Source: Neisseria sicca
Lineage (GTDB): Bacteria > Pseudomonadota > Gammaproteobacteria > Burkholderiales > Neisseriaceae
Assembly (NCBI RefSeq): GCF_017753665.1
Contig: NZ_CP072524.1
Span: 2,480,001 to 2,544,000 of the forward strand
DNA length: 64,000 bases
Reading direction: 5' to 3'
Shown: in pieces, positions 42,576 to 51,110 of the stretch
Position numbering within the stretch: the stretch's first letter is position 1
Layout of the letters: every line of letters begins with the position of its first letter
The notes under the pieces: generated by a model
Database searches by the model: none
Told to the model about the DNA's origin: nothing
Seen by the model: the letters and a program-made list of their open reading frames with translations, nothing else
Program-made: the position numbers and the translations under genes

Positions 42576-42931
42576 AAGGAAGCTGGAATGAAAGGTAAAG
42601 GGCGATATTGTAAAATAAAAATGGGGTTTCTGTTAGAGAAGGACAGTTCGTACTAAGTTTTGATTGGATATCGGCGGGAAGTTTGTAGAATTTTAGACAT
42701 TAAGGGTCGTCTGAAAATTTTCAGACGACCCTTAATGTACAGTAGTGGTCAGTATTTCAGTACGGGTCAAACCGGTTTGTTAGCCTCATGCCCGTACGTT
42801 TGATATAAATGCCTTGTTTGCTCGGAGAAAGTATTTTCAGACGACATAGAAGGTCGTCTGAAAAGCTTTGGTTTGTTGTGAAAAGTAGGTTCGGTATTCT
42901 ATAAACCTGCATAGTTTCGGAAATACAGCAG
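42576..42931. other. Intergenic stretch with a perfect 42-bp palindrome
   Basis: 356 bp between the parC start and the stop of the small exported-protein gene. It contains the palindrome at 42697-42738 and two more uptake sequences at 42837-42864 in inverted order (TTCAGACGAC then GGTCGTCTGAA). No gene is seen. Confidence 0.6.
42697..42738 (-). terminator. 42-bp perfect palindrome built from two uptake sequences
   Basis: From 42697 the sequence ACATTAAGGGTCGTCTGAAA continues into its exact reverse complement with no loop and no mismatch (centre AAAATTTT). It can act as terminator for the leftward gene at 42932-43210, or extrude as a cruciform. Confidence 0.7.
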
Positions 42932-43210
42932 TTATTCGTACACAATGCCTGCAATTATCTCATGTTCGTTTAGTCCACCGTATTGTTGTTCCCAATCGTG
43001 TGAGGCTTCGAGTGTATCGCATTCTTGGGCAACGGATAATTGGATACCGTCCATTTTGTCGGAGACCATTCCGCTAAGGCGGTCGCACATCTCGGCAGAG
43101 AGATTTTGTTCGGAAGATTGATGGGCTTCTGAATAACTGAAAGGAAATGCCAAAAATCCTAAAACGAAGGCAGCGACGGCGAGCCATGCATTTTTACGGT
43201 AACGGTTCAT
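42932..43210 (-). CDS. Small exported protein of unknown function
   Basis: A 92-residue protein with a basic N terminus and hydrophobic segment (NAWLAVAAFVLGFLAFPFSYSEA) that is a plausible cleavable signal. The mature ~65 residues are acidic with two cysteines (EMCDRLSG and AQECDTLE), suggesting a periplasmic disulfide. GGAGG lies seven bases ahead of the ATG at 43210. It is divergent from the S24 repressor gene, and the shared region has repeated operator-like motifs. Confidence 0.78.
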   Translation of the reverse strand: MNRYRKNAWLAVAAFVLGFLAFPFSYSEAHQSSEQNLSAEMCDRLSGMVSDKMDGIQLSVAQECDTLEASHDWEQQYGGLNEHEIIAGIVYE

Positions 43211-43230
43211 TATATCCTCCAATCAAATGA

Positions 43231-43250
43231 AACTAAGATTTTTCTTACTT
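43231..43250. promoter_or_regulatory. Candidate operator copy 1 for the S24 repressor
   Basis: AACTAAGATTTTTCTTACTT contains the perfect inverted repeat TAAGA-TTTT-TCTTA (43234-43247). It lies 21 bp upstream of the leftward small exported-protein start and matches 43411-43430 at 18 of 20 bases. Confidence 0.5.
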
Positions 43251-43410
43251 GCTTGTGTCAAACAGCCTTTGCTTCATGAAAATCTGATTACAATCATCGT
43301 AATATATGCCATGTTTTACCTGATTATGGCTGAGGAAGGCCTGGTTTGTTTGAAGCGTTAGAAGAATCATACTAAGCAAAAACAAAAAATGCAATACTTT
43401 TTCTTAATTC

Positions 43411-43430
43411 AACTAATATTTTTCTTACAT
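43411..43430. promoter_or_regulatory. Candidate operator copy 2 for the S24 repressor
   Basis: AACTAATATTTTTCTTACAT repeats the 43231 motif with two changes, 75 bp before the repressor start. A related TACTTTTTCTTAA occurs just left of it at 43395-43407. Such repeated sites in a divergent region suit autoregulation. Confidence 0.5.
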
Positions 43431-43504
43431 TTTTAATAAAACTAAGGTAAAATAAACCCACAAGTGCTTCATTGTAGGAGGCGCATTTCAGCCTGAGGAT
43501 CGAT

Positions 43505-44197
43505 ATGGATACATTTAAAGACAGATTGGTATTTTTGTGGAAAGACGAAGCGCGCCAAGCCAAAATTGCCGCAGACATTGATATGACCATTGCGGGATTT
43601 AGTAGGATTTGGAACGAAGGCGGTTTGCCGAAATCGGAAACTCTAAAAAAAATCAAACAACTGAAAGGTTGCAGTATTGACTGGCTGTTGACTGGGGAGG
43701 GGAGTCCGTTCCCTAATGTGCAAGTTCCGTCTTCTACTGCAGTTGCTTATGATACATTGGGTAATCCGGTTGATATCGACGAGTTTGTCTTTGTTCCTCG
43801 TTATGATATCCAGGCTGCCGCCGGACATGGGCGGTTAGTAGGTGATGAAAAACCTGTTTTTACCATGGCATTCCGTCGGTATTGGGTAGAAAATTATGTT
43901 ACCCGTGATACTAAAAACCTTTCCGTTATTTCGGTCAAGGGGGATTCTATGGAAGGGGTTTTGAATGATGGGGATACTATTTTAATCAATCATGCTGAGA
44001 CTGCGCCGAAGGATGGGCTGTACGTTTTGAGGCTTAATGAGAATTTGTTGGTAAAACGATTACAGCTGATGCCAGGCGGGGTGGTGAATGTGATTTCCGC
44101 CAATGAGGCTTATCCGACTTTTGAAATTGATTTGAATAATTTGACGGACGATGTTGCCATTATCGGGCGTGTCGAGTGGTTCGGGCGAAATATTTGA
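43505..44197 (+). CDS. LexA-like HTH/S24 repressor
   Basis: A 230-residue regulator: an N-terminal HTH of the phage-repressor type (RQAKIAADIDMTIAGFSRIW, with one Cys in LKGCSIDWLLTGEG), a putative Ala-Gly cleavage site in IQAAAGHGRL, and an S24 peptidase-like domain with catalytic Ser in VKGDSMEGVLNDGD and Lys in LLVKRLQL. It resembles the gonococcal LexA orthologue NG1427 (from memory), which responds to oxidation of a single cysteine. Downstream erpA is consistent with that genome context. ATG 43505 follows GAGGAT. Confidence 0.85.
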   Translation: MDTFKDRLVFLWKDEARQAKIAADIDMTIAGFSRIWNEGGLPKSETLKKIKQLKGCSIDWLLTGEGSPFPNVQVPSSTAVAYDTLGNPVDIDEFVFVPRYDIQAAAGHGRLVGDEKPVFTMAFRRYWVENYVTRDTKNLSVISVKGDSMEGVLNDGDTILINHAETAPKDGLYVLRLNENLLVKRLQLMPGGVVNVISANEAYPTFEIDLNNLTDDVAIIGRVEWFGRNI

Positions 44198-44405
44198 ATG
44201 GTGTAGTCCTTGTATTTTCAGACGACTTGTTAAGTAGTGGTTTATGGTTTTTATCTCTATTGATAAATATAGAAGTGGACTCCATCTTGCATGGAGAAGT
44301 CCGTGAAGCTGCAACTCTTGATGCCGGTCAATCTGAGGGCAGACTTGCTTTAGGTTAAGGTTTGCAGGACAATATCGAAAATATTCATATAAAAGGAAAC
44401 ACATC

Positions 44406-44744
44406 ATGTCAGACGAAAGTCCAATTATTTTCACTGATAGCTGCTGTACCAAGGTTGCCGATTTGATTGCAGAAGAAAACAATCCCGATTTGAAATTACG
44501 CGTGTTTGTTAATGGCGGAGGTTGTTCGGGATTCCAGTATGGTTTTACTTTTGATGAAATCAAAAATGATGACGATTTTGAAATTCAGAAAAACGGCCTG
44601 ACTTTCTTGGTGGACCCGATGAGCTACCAATATTTGGTTGGTGCGGAAATTGATTACACTGAAAGTTTGCAAGGATCGCAATTTGTTATTCGTAATCCGA
44701 ATGCGGAAACGACTTGCGGTTGTGGTTCATCCTTCTCAGTTTGA
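44406..44744 (+). CDS. erpA: Iron-sulfur cluster insertion protein ErpA
   Basis: A 112-residue A-type carrier that passes Fe-S clusters to apoproteins. The three conserved cysteines are in NGGGCSGFQYGF and TTCGCGSSF. Start ATG 44406 is preceded by AAAAGGAAA. A terminator hairpin follows 14 bp after the stop. About 210 bp separate it from the repressor gene; one uptake sequence lies there. Confidence 0.95.
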   Translation: MSDESPIIFTDSCCTKVADLIAEENNPDLKLRVFVNGGGCSGFQYGFTFDEIKNDDDFEIQKNGLTFLVDPMSYQYLVGAEIDYTESLQGSQFVIRNPNAETTCGCGSSFSV

Positions 44745-44757
44745 ACCATATGTAGAT

Positions 44758-44794
44758 AAAAAAAGGCCGTTTGTTTATACAAACGGCCTTTCGT
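44758..44794 (+). terminator. Terminator after erpA
   Basis: AAAGGCCGTTTG and CAAACGGCCTTT form a 12-bp stem with a seven-base loop, preceded by A and followed by T residues. Confidence 0.85.
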
Positions 44795-45086
44795 TTGTAA
44801 TTGCTTTCCAATAAAAATCATCTGTCTTATAATCTATAATTCCCTTTGGGAATATTTACTCATGTACTATTATGTTGTCTGTTATTTGATTTGCATCTGG
44901 TTTTTTGCCGATAGGGTTGTTTATCTAAAGGGATAACTATCAGATATTTGAGTAATTTAATAAATTTCGGGAGTGGTGTCTAAGTCAGATGATAAGTTGA
45001 CGGATCGCTGCCGTGTATTATGGTATAGGAAAATCAAGCCGGTTTCCGTGAATGGGATTAAAAGTTCGGTTTGTTCTAGGATAACA

Positions 45087-45755
45087 ATGAAAAACTCTGA
45101 CAAACTTTACGATGTCTATGTTTCTTATCCGCCAGATGTCGATCATGAGCGTATCAATGCATGCCTATATGATAACTTGCCGGAAAAAGAAGCAGAAGAT
45201 TTGGTTCAGGCACTTTCTGAACGTCCGCAAGCGATTATTGCCGAGAATTGTACACAGGACGAGCGCGAGAATGCGCAGCAGTATTTCAACTACTTGGGGC
45301 TTGATGTTATTGTGCGTCAATCCATGGAGTTGCAGGTAAGCGAGACTGAAGGTGACAATGAGGAGACCTCTTTAAAGCAATGTCCCGTTTGTATGACGAT
45401 TACTGAGGATGTGGCAGCGGATGAATGTGCCGTCTGCCATTTCCATTTTGCCAGTGCAACCGAACAAATTATCCAACGCAAACGCATAGAATGGCAGGAA
45501 AAGGTTGCGTTCGAACATAAAAAACAAGCTGAAATCGCTCATAAATTGCAACTTGAAAAAGAGCGGGAAGAGAAGTTGATGCGGAAAGAGATCCGTGCCG
45601 AACTTGAAAGCAAATTGCGGCAGGAGTTGGGACAGGATCCTAGACTGGAGGCCCTTACTTCCAAGCGCAACATGATTGTTCTAGTTTCTGTTTTGGGTGT
45701 GTTGGCTATATTCGGCTTGGTAGCGGCAGGATATTTGGCAGCTAAATACCTTTGA
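45087..45755 (+). CDS. Zinc-ribbon, coiled-coil membrane protein of unknown function
   Basis: A 222-residue protein. The N-terminal ~75 residues form an alpha/beta region (LYDVYVSYPPDVDHERINAC); a CPVCMTI...CAVCHFHF zinc ribbon lies around residues 98-120; a long charged coiled coil follows (~130-190, ELESKLRQELG) and one C-terminal transmembrane helix (MIVLVSVLGVLAIFGLVAAG). A tail-anchored topology is likely. The ATG at 45087 has AGG upstream; the frame from 44973 is not supported. 341 bp gene-free sequence before it shows only a promoter-like AT-rich region. I cannot name a function. Confidence 0.78.
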   Translation: MKNSDKLYDVYVSYPPDVDHERINACLYDNLPEKEAEDLVQALSERPQAIIAENCTQDERENAQQYFNYLGLDVIVRQSMELQVSETEGDNEETSLKQCPVCMTITEDVAADECAVCHFHFASATEQIIQRKRIEWQEKVAFEHKKQAEIAHKLQLEKEREEKLMRKEIRAELESKLRQELGQDPRLEALTSKRNMIVLVSVLGVLAIFGLVAAGYLAAKYL

Positions 45756-45784
45756 TGAATGCTTTAAATTTGAATATATCGTAG

Positions 45785-45813
45785 ACCGGATTTCATTTTG
45801 AAATCCGGTTTTT
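45785..45813 (+). terminator. Terminator after the zinc-ribbon protein gene
   Basis: ACCGGATTTCA and TGAAATCCGGT form an 11-bp stem with a four-base loop and T tail. Confidence 0.85.
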
Positions 45814-45946
45814 ATTATTGTGATGTCCTGCTATGAAGAGTTGTATTGATTTTGTGGGGATACTGTATCGTGTCTATTGAAACGGATTGTCCAATGTACC
45901 ATAATCCGACTGTTCTATTCCTATTAAAACAATAAAGGTCAAAATT

Positions 45947-46789
45947 ATGTGCCAACTGCTCGGCATGAACTGTAATACCCCAACGGACATTATGTTTTCC
46001 TTCGAGGGTTTCCGCCGCCGCGGCGGCATTACCGACCATCACGCCGATGGATTCGGTATCGGTTTCTTTGAAGGGAAAGGTGTACGATTGTTTCACGATG
46101 ATAAGCCCAGCGCAAATTCTCCGGTTGCCGACTTGGTTCGCGCCTATCAAATTAAATCTGAAAACGTCATCGCCCACATCCGTAAAGCCTCGCAAGGGCA
46201 GACTTCTTTGGCCAATACCCATCCTTTTATGCGCGAAATGTGGGGCGAATATTGGCTCTTTGCGCATAACGGGCATTTGATTGATTTTTATCCGGAACAA
46301 GGCGAGTATTACCATGCTGTCGGTACGACCGACTCCGAACGTGCATTTTGTTATATCCTCAACCGGCTTCGCAGCCGTTTTGCTGAGAAACCTGATTCCG
46401 ATACTTTGTTTGATGCCGTTGCTGCGCTAACTCACGAAATTCGCCGCTTTGGATTGTTCAATTTTGTGATGTCCAACGGCGACTGCCTGTTTGCACATGC
46501 CAGCACGCTGCTGCACTATATCGTGCGCAAAGCTCCTTTCGGCAAGGCACGGCTTTTGGATGATGACGTGATGGTCGATTTTTCCGCAGTTACCACCCCG
46601 AATGACAAAGTCTCCGTTATTGCCACACTGCCCTTGACCCGAGACGAAACTTGGTCGCAATTAGCTGTTGATGAATTAGTCATGTTCCGAGACGGCGATA
46701 TTGTCCGCAGCGACCGCCCTGAAAGCCCTGTTTACATGAGCGCGGAAGAGGGGTTGGCAATTGCCCGCGCAGTCGGCGTGTCCGTATAA
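45947..46789 (+). CDS. Class II glutamine amidotransferase (YafJ family)
   Basis: A 280-residue Ntn-hydrolase. Cys2 (MCQLLGMN) is the expected nucleophile after Met removal; HHADGFGIGFFEG, HIRKASQGQ and FAHNGHLIDFYP are conserved glutaminase motifs. The acceptor substrate is unknown. ATG 45947 is chosen because it places the catalytic Cys at position 2. Paired uptake-sequence terminator follows. Confidence 0.92.
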   Translation: MCQLLGMNCNTPTDIMFSFEGFRRRGGITDHHADGFGIGFFEGKGVRLFHDDKPSANSPVADLVRAYQIKSENVIAHIRKASQGQTSLANTHPFMREMWGEYWLFAHNGHLIDFYPEQGEYYHAVGTTDSERAFCYILNRLRSRFAEKPDSDTLFDAVAALTHEIRRFGLFNFVMSNGDCLFAHASTLLHYIVRKAPFGKARLLDDDVMVDFSAVTTPNDKVSVIATLPLTRDETWSQLAVDELVMFRDGDIVRSDRPESPVYMSAEEGLAIARAVGVSV

Positions 46790-46793
46790 ATAT

Positions 46794-46829
46794 GAAAGGT
46801 CGTCTGAAAAATGTTCAGACGACCTTTTT
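46794..46829. terminator. Paired-uptake-sequence terminator after the amidotransferase gene
   Basis: AAAGGTCGTCTGAA and TTCAGACGACCTTTTT form a stem with a small loop, between this gene and the convergent small exported-protein gene (46843). Confidence 0.82.
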
Positions 46830-46842
46830 CATGCTGGTCGTA

Positions 46843-47184
46843 TCAATAATTGGTCGAGCAGAACTGCTCACGCTTGTCCGCATCGGCGGCATAACACGTC
46901 AAGCCCATGCCTGCCGCGTTGCTGTTGTTCGCCTTCGCTCCCGGTTTTTTGTTCACCAAAACTTTGCCGTTTTTCCCGATTTCCACGGTTACGCCTTTAC
47001 CGTTTTTCAGCTTCCATTTCAACACCTGCGCATCGGCATTCTGACACTTGTTGACCGAACAGCCGCCTTCAGTCGCCACATTGCCGTTTTTATAAATCAC
47101 ACACTGCTGCTGGCTGTCGGCGCAAGCCGCATAGGCAGCAACGGAAAAACAGGAAATCAGTGCGGCAAACAAAACAGGTTTCAT
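46843..47184 (-). CDS. Cys-rich exported protein of unknown function
   Basis: A 113-residue protein with a signal peptide (MKPVLFAALISCFSVAAYAA). The mature part has six cysteines (ACADSQQQC, GGCSVNKC, LTCYAAD, QFCSTNY), so three disulfides in the periplasm or outside are likely, and basic lysine-rich strands. No named family. The ATG at 47184 is preceded by AAGGAGT. A single gene between convergent and co-directional neighbours. Confidence 0.8.
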   Translation of the reverse strand: MKPVLFAALISCFSVAAYAACADSQQQCVIYKNGNVATEGGCSVNKCQNADAQVLKWKLKNGKGVTVEIGKNGKVLVNKKPGAKANNSNAAGMGLTCYAADADKREQFCSTNY

Positions 47185-47313
47185 AGTTTGGACTCCTTGG
47201 GTGGTGATGATGGGTTTGCAATATCTCAAACTATACGCTTGTTCGTATCGATAAGCCATCGGGCGTCAGGTAAGCAATATATTGATTCGATATTGGGTAA
47301 GTTTCAAATGTTA

Positions 47314-48381
47314 TTAATCAGTTGGTAATAAAATATTCATCAGCGCGATATTGATATAGTAGTTGCTTCTGCCTATCTTTTCTTTGTGCAGGAATCCGCC
47401 TTCTGTCAGTTCGTCCAGGTATTTGGCGGCACTGGGGCGGGAAACTTTCAGCGTTTTCATCAGGAAATCGATTTTTGTGTAGGGATGATTGAACAGGTGG
47501 TTAATCAGGTCTTGGCTGTAGAAGTTGAAGTTTTCCCTGATGCGGTGTTTGTAGTCCAGCATCGCCTGATGGATCTGCTGCACGGTATCGATGCCGTCCT
47601 TGGCGGTTTGTTCCACAGCTTCCAGCATATACAGCAGCCAGCCTTCCCATTCACCCGTATCGCGTACGTGTTGCAGCAGGCGGTAATATTCGCTTTTGTT
47701 CCGTACTAGATAGCGGCTGAGGTATAAGACTGGAATATCCAGCAATCCGGTTAAAACCAGATACAGCACATTGATAATCCTGCCTGTTCTGCCGTTGCCG
47801 TCGTAAAACGGGTGAATGCTTTCAAACTGGTGATGGAGCAGCGCCATGCGGATAAGCGGGTCGATAGGTTTTTCCGTGTTGTCGTCGTTGATAAATGCTT
47901 CCAATCTGCTCATCAGGCGGATGATGTCGTCCGTATGTTGCGGCGGCGTATAGACGGTTTCGCCGGTACGGTCGTTTCTCAGCATCGTCCCCGACTGTTT
48001 ACGGAATCCGGCACGGTTCTTTTCCAACTCGGCCTGTATCGTCAAAATATGATTGTTGGTCAGCATTCCGTGTTTTTGGATAAGGTCGAAGCCGCAATGC
48101 AGCGCTGAAGCATAATTTTGCACTTCTTTGATGGTAGGACTGGATGGACTTGCCGATATTCCTGCACGGAACAGTTCGTCATGGGTGGTAATGATATTTT
48201 CGATTTCCGAACTGTCTTTGGCTTCCTGCAAAGACAGCGTGTTAATCAGAATGCCTTGGTTGGGAATGTTGCGGCAGATACCTTTTAATTCGGCCAGATA
48301 ACGATGTGCGGAATTCAGTTTTTTCAAGACAGGGACCGTTTCGAGGTCTGCTTCGGGAGGGAATTGTTCGATCGAGTACAT
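47314..48381 (-). CDS. Fic-family AMP-transferase with C-terminal wHTH
   Basis: A 355-residue Fic protein. The active-site loop is HPFYDGNGRTGR, a complete HxFx(D/E)GNGRxxR motif. An N-terminal DSSEIENI fits the (S/T)xxxE(G/N) inhibitory helix of class II Fic enzymes, so it should be self-inhibited. The C-terminal ~70 residues form a winged helix (FLMKTLKVSRPSAAKYLDEL). Likely modifies a protein target with AMP; the target is unknown and no antitoxin gene is adjacent. A strong hairpin lies just upstream of its start. Confidence 0.9.
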   Translation of the reverse strand: MYSIEQFPPEADLETVPVLKKLNSAHRYLAELKGICRNIPNQGILINTLSLQEAKDSSEIENIITTHDELFRAGISASPSSPTIKEVQNYASALHCGFDLIQKHGMLTNNHILTIQAELEKNRAGFRKQSGTMLRNDRTGETVYTPPQHTDDIIRLMSRLEAFINDDNTEKPIDPLIRMALLHHQFESIHPFYDGNGRTGRIINVLYLVLTGLLDIPVLYLSRYLVRNKSEYYRLLQHVRDTGEWEGWLLYMLEAVEQTAKDGIDTVQQIHQAMLDYKHRIRENFNFYSQDLINHLFNHPYTKIDFLMKTLKVSRPSAAKYLDELTEGGFLHKEKIGRSNYYINIALMNILLPTD

Positions 48382-48403
48382 TTTAGGTTTTCGGTTAATT
48401 AAT

Positions 48404-48461
48404 AAAAAAATCCCATTTTTTTGCTATATCGCTTCGATATGATAAAAAAACGGGATTTTTT
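48404..48461 (-). terminator. Long AT-rich hairpin between tex and the Fic gene
   Basis: AAAAAAATCCC and GGGATTTTTTT are the outer arms, TTTTTTT and AAAAAAA the next, and ATATCG/CGATAT the top with loop CTT. It lies 65 bp beyond the tex stop and 23 bp ahead of the Fic start on the same strand, so it is likely the tex terminator and could also expose or hide the Fic promoter. Confidence 0.75.
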
Positions 48462-48526
48462 TTACAATTTAATTTTATTTATTTGTTTCAAAACGGTTTT
48501 ACTTTAAATAGCACTTCAGACTAATG

Positions 48527-50800
48527 TTACCGCTTCAACTTCGCAAACGCATCCGCCATCGCCGAATTGGTCGGGGTGCGGTCGTTGCGTTGGGGTTTGC
48601 GGTCGCGGCGTTCCTGATGTCGGGTTTCAGACGACCTGTTGCCTTTGGTTGCGCCGCCTGGTTCGTCATCCAAGCGCATGGTGAGCGCGATACGTTTTCT
48701 GGCGGCATCGACTTCCAGCACTTTCACTTTCACCACGTCGCCGGCTTTCACCACTTCGCGCGGGTCTTGGACAAATTTATTAGACAGGGCGGAGATGTGC
48801 ACCAAGCCGTCCTGATGGACGCCGATGTCCACGAATGCGCCGAAGTTGGCGACGTTGGAAACTACGCCTTCGAGTATCATGCCGACTTGCAAGTCGCTGA
48901 TTTCGTGGATGCCTTCGGCGAAGGAGGCTGTCTGAAACTCGCCGCGCGGGTCGCGGCCGGGTTTTTCCAGTTCGGACAGGATGTCCAAAATGGTCGGCAG
49001 GCCGAAGCGTTCGTCGGTAAAGTCGGACGCTTTGATTTGCTTCACGCGCTCGCGGTTGCCGATGAGTTCGGCGGCGGTAATGCCTTGTTGCGCCAGCATT
49101 TTGGCGACGACGGGATAGGCTTCGGGGTGGACGGCGCTTGCGTCCAGCGGCTCTTTGCCGCCGTTAATCCGCAAAAAGCCCGCCGCCTGCTCGAAGGTTT
49201 TTTCGCCCAAACGCGGTACTTTCAGCAATTTTTTGCGGCTGTCGAACGCGCCGTTTTCATCGCGGTAGGCGACGATGTTTTGGGCAAGGGTTTGATTCAA
49301 ACCGGAAATCCGCGCCAAGAGCGGGGCGGAGGCGGTGTTCACGTCCACGCCGACGGCATTCACGCAGTCTTCGACCACCGCGTCCAGTGATTTGGCGAGC
49401 TGGCTTTGGTTCACGTCGTGCTGATACTGGCCCACGCCGATGGATTTGGGGTCGATTTTGACCAGTTCGGCGAGCGGGTCTTGCAGCCTGCGGGCGATGG
49501 ACACCGCGCCGCGCAGGGAAACGTCCAAGTCTGGGAACTCGCGTGCCGCCAGTTCGGACGCGGAATAAATCGACGCGCCGGCTTCGGACACGACGATTTT
49601 GTGCAGCCCCATTTCCGGCATTCCGCGCACCAGTTCGCCCGCGATTTTGTCGGTTTCGCGGCTGGCGGTGCCATTGCCGATGGCGATGAGCTTCACGCCG
49701 TGCTGTTTAATCAGGCGCGACAGTGTTGCCAACATATTGTTTTCTTGGTGTAAATAGACGATGACGGTATCCAGCAGCTTGCCCGTGTCATCTACCACGG
49801 CGCATTTCACGCCGTTGCGGTAGCCCGGGTCGAGACCCAAAGTGGTCAGCCGTCCGGCAGGCGCAGCGAGCAGCAAGTCTTTGAGATTGCGGGCGAACAC
49901 GGTAATCGCGTCGGTGTCGGCGGCTTCTTTCAGACGACCTAAGGCTTCAAGTTCCAGCGACAAAAAGATTTTTGCACGCCAAGTCAGGCGCACGGTGTCG
50001 CGCAGCCATTTGTGGCCGTCTGAAACCTTGAAACGGCGGGCGATGAGTTGCTCGTATTCGCTTTGCTGCGTAATCGGCGTGTCGTCGGGCTGGTATTTGA
50101 GCGCGATGTTCAACACGCCTTCGTTGCGGCCGCGCAAAACCGCCAGCGCGCGGTGGCTGGGCATGGCGCGGACGGGTTCGCGGTGGTCGAAATAATCGCT
50201 GAATTTTTCGCCTTCGGTTTCTTTGCCTTCAACGACTTGCGCGTGGATTTCGGCTTCGTTCCACAGCTTGTCGCGCAGCGTGCCGATGAGTTCCGCGTCT
50301 TCGGCAAACTGCTCCATCAGAATCGCGCGCGCGCCGTCCAATGCGGCTTTGGCGTCGGGGACGTTTTCGTTCAGGTAACCTTGCGCGGCGGCTTCCACGT
50401 TCTGTGGCTGCTCGGCAAGCAACACGTCTGCCAGCGGCTGCAACCCGTGTTCGCGCGCGATTTGCGCCTTGGTGCGGCGTTTGGGCTTGTAGGGCAGATA
50501 CAGGTCTTCCAGCGCGGTTTTGTTGTCGGCGGCTTCGATTTGCGCCCTGAGGTCGTCTGAAAGTTTGCCTTGCTCTTCAATGCTTTTTAAAACAACGGCT
50601 TTGCGCTCTTCCAGCTCGCGCAGGTATTGCAGCCGCTCGGCAAGCTGGCGCAACTGCGTATCGTCCAGCCCGCCCGTGGCTTCTTTGCGGTAACGGGCGA
50701 TAAACGGCACGGTCGCACCGTCGTCCAAAAGGTCGACGGCGGCGGTGATTTGGGCGGCGGTGGCGGAGAGTTCTTGAGAGAGGATTTGGGTGATGTTCAT
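48527..50800 (-). CDS. tex: Transcription accessory protein Tex
   Basis: A 757-residue RNA-binding protein. An N-terminal helical region is followed by a YqgF/RNase H-like domain (LTTLGLDPGYRNGVKCAVVD), helix-hairpin-helix segments (LNQTLAQNIVAYRDENGAF), and an S1 domain near the C terminus (DLQVGMILEGVVSNVANFGA). The Lys/Arg-rich tail contains an uptake sequence in frame. Tex interacts with nucleic acid and affects toxin gene expression in Bordetella. Start ATG 50800. Confidence 0.95.
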   Translation of the reverse strand: MNITQILSQELSATAAQITAAVDLLDDGATVPFIARYRKEATGGLDDTQLRQLAERLQYLRELEERKAVVLKSIEEQGKLSDDLRAQIEAADNKTALEDLYLPYKPKRRTKAQIAREHGLQPLADVLLAEQPQNVEAAAQGYLNENVPDAKAALDGARAILMEQFAEDAELIGTLRDKLWNEAEIHAQVVEGKETEGEKFSDYFDHREPVRAMPSHRALAVLRGRNEGVLNIALKYQPDDTPITQQSEYEQLIARRFKVSDGHKWLRDTVRLTWRAKIFLSLELEALGRLKEAADTDAITVFARNLKDLLLAAPAGRLTTLGLDPGYRNGVKCAVVDDTGKLLDTVIVYLHQENNMLATLSRLIKQHGVKLIAIGNGTASRETDKIAGELVRGMPEMGLHKIVVSEAGASIYSASELAAREFPDLDVSLRGAVSIARRLQDPLAELVKIDPKSIGVGQYQHDVNQSQLAKSLDAVVEDCVNAVGVDVNTASAPLLARISGLNQTLAQNIVAYRDENGAFDSRKKLLKVPRLGEKTFEQAAGFLRINGGKEPLDASAVHPEAYPVVAKMLAQQGITAAELIGNRERVKQIKASDFTDERFGLPTILDILSELEKPGRDPRGEFQTASFAEGIHEISDLQVGMILEGVVSNVANFGAFVDIGVHQDGLVHISALSNKFVQDPREVVKAGDVVKVKVLEVDAARKRIALTMRLDDEPGGATKGNRSSETRHQERRDRKPQRNDRTPTNSAMADAFAKLKR

Positions 50801-51051
50801 GAGGAAAGGTCGTCTGAAAAAGTGATCATTATATCAATGGAAGAGGAGGGAGGAGGAGGCGTCTGAAAATGGAAATCGGTTTGAAATACATGTCAAATCG
50901 GTTTCAGACAACTTTTATTGTGAGGCATTAGGCTGTCGTTTTCTTTTTCTGTTTTTTTAGCCAGTTCTTTCCTAACAAGATGCCGATGGTGGCGCAGAAG
51001 AGGGCGGCAAACCACAGGTAGAATGAATGTGGGTTGGCTTGAATATGTTAC

Positions 51052-51102
51052 AAAACGTCGTCTGAAAACCCTCAATACAGTTTTCAGACGACGTTTTATT
51101 TT
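51052..51102 (-). terminator. Paired-uptake-sequence terminator after tldD
   Basis: AAAACGTCGTCTGAAAACC and TTTTCAGACGACGTTTT form a stem around a 9-base loop, immediately beyond the tldD stop at 51111. Confidence 0.8.
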
Positions 51103-51110
51103 TACTTGCC

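Noticed and set aside
42757..42954. 65-codon frame downstream of the small exported protein gene
   Set aside because: It runs through uptake sequences, lacks a ribosome site and has no features of a protein.
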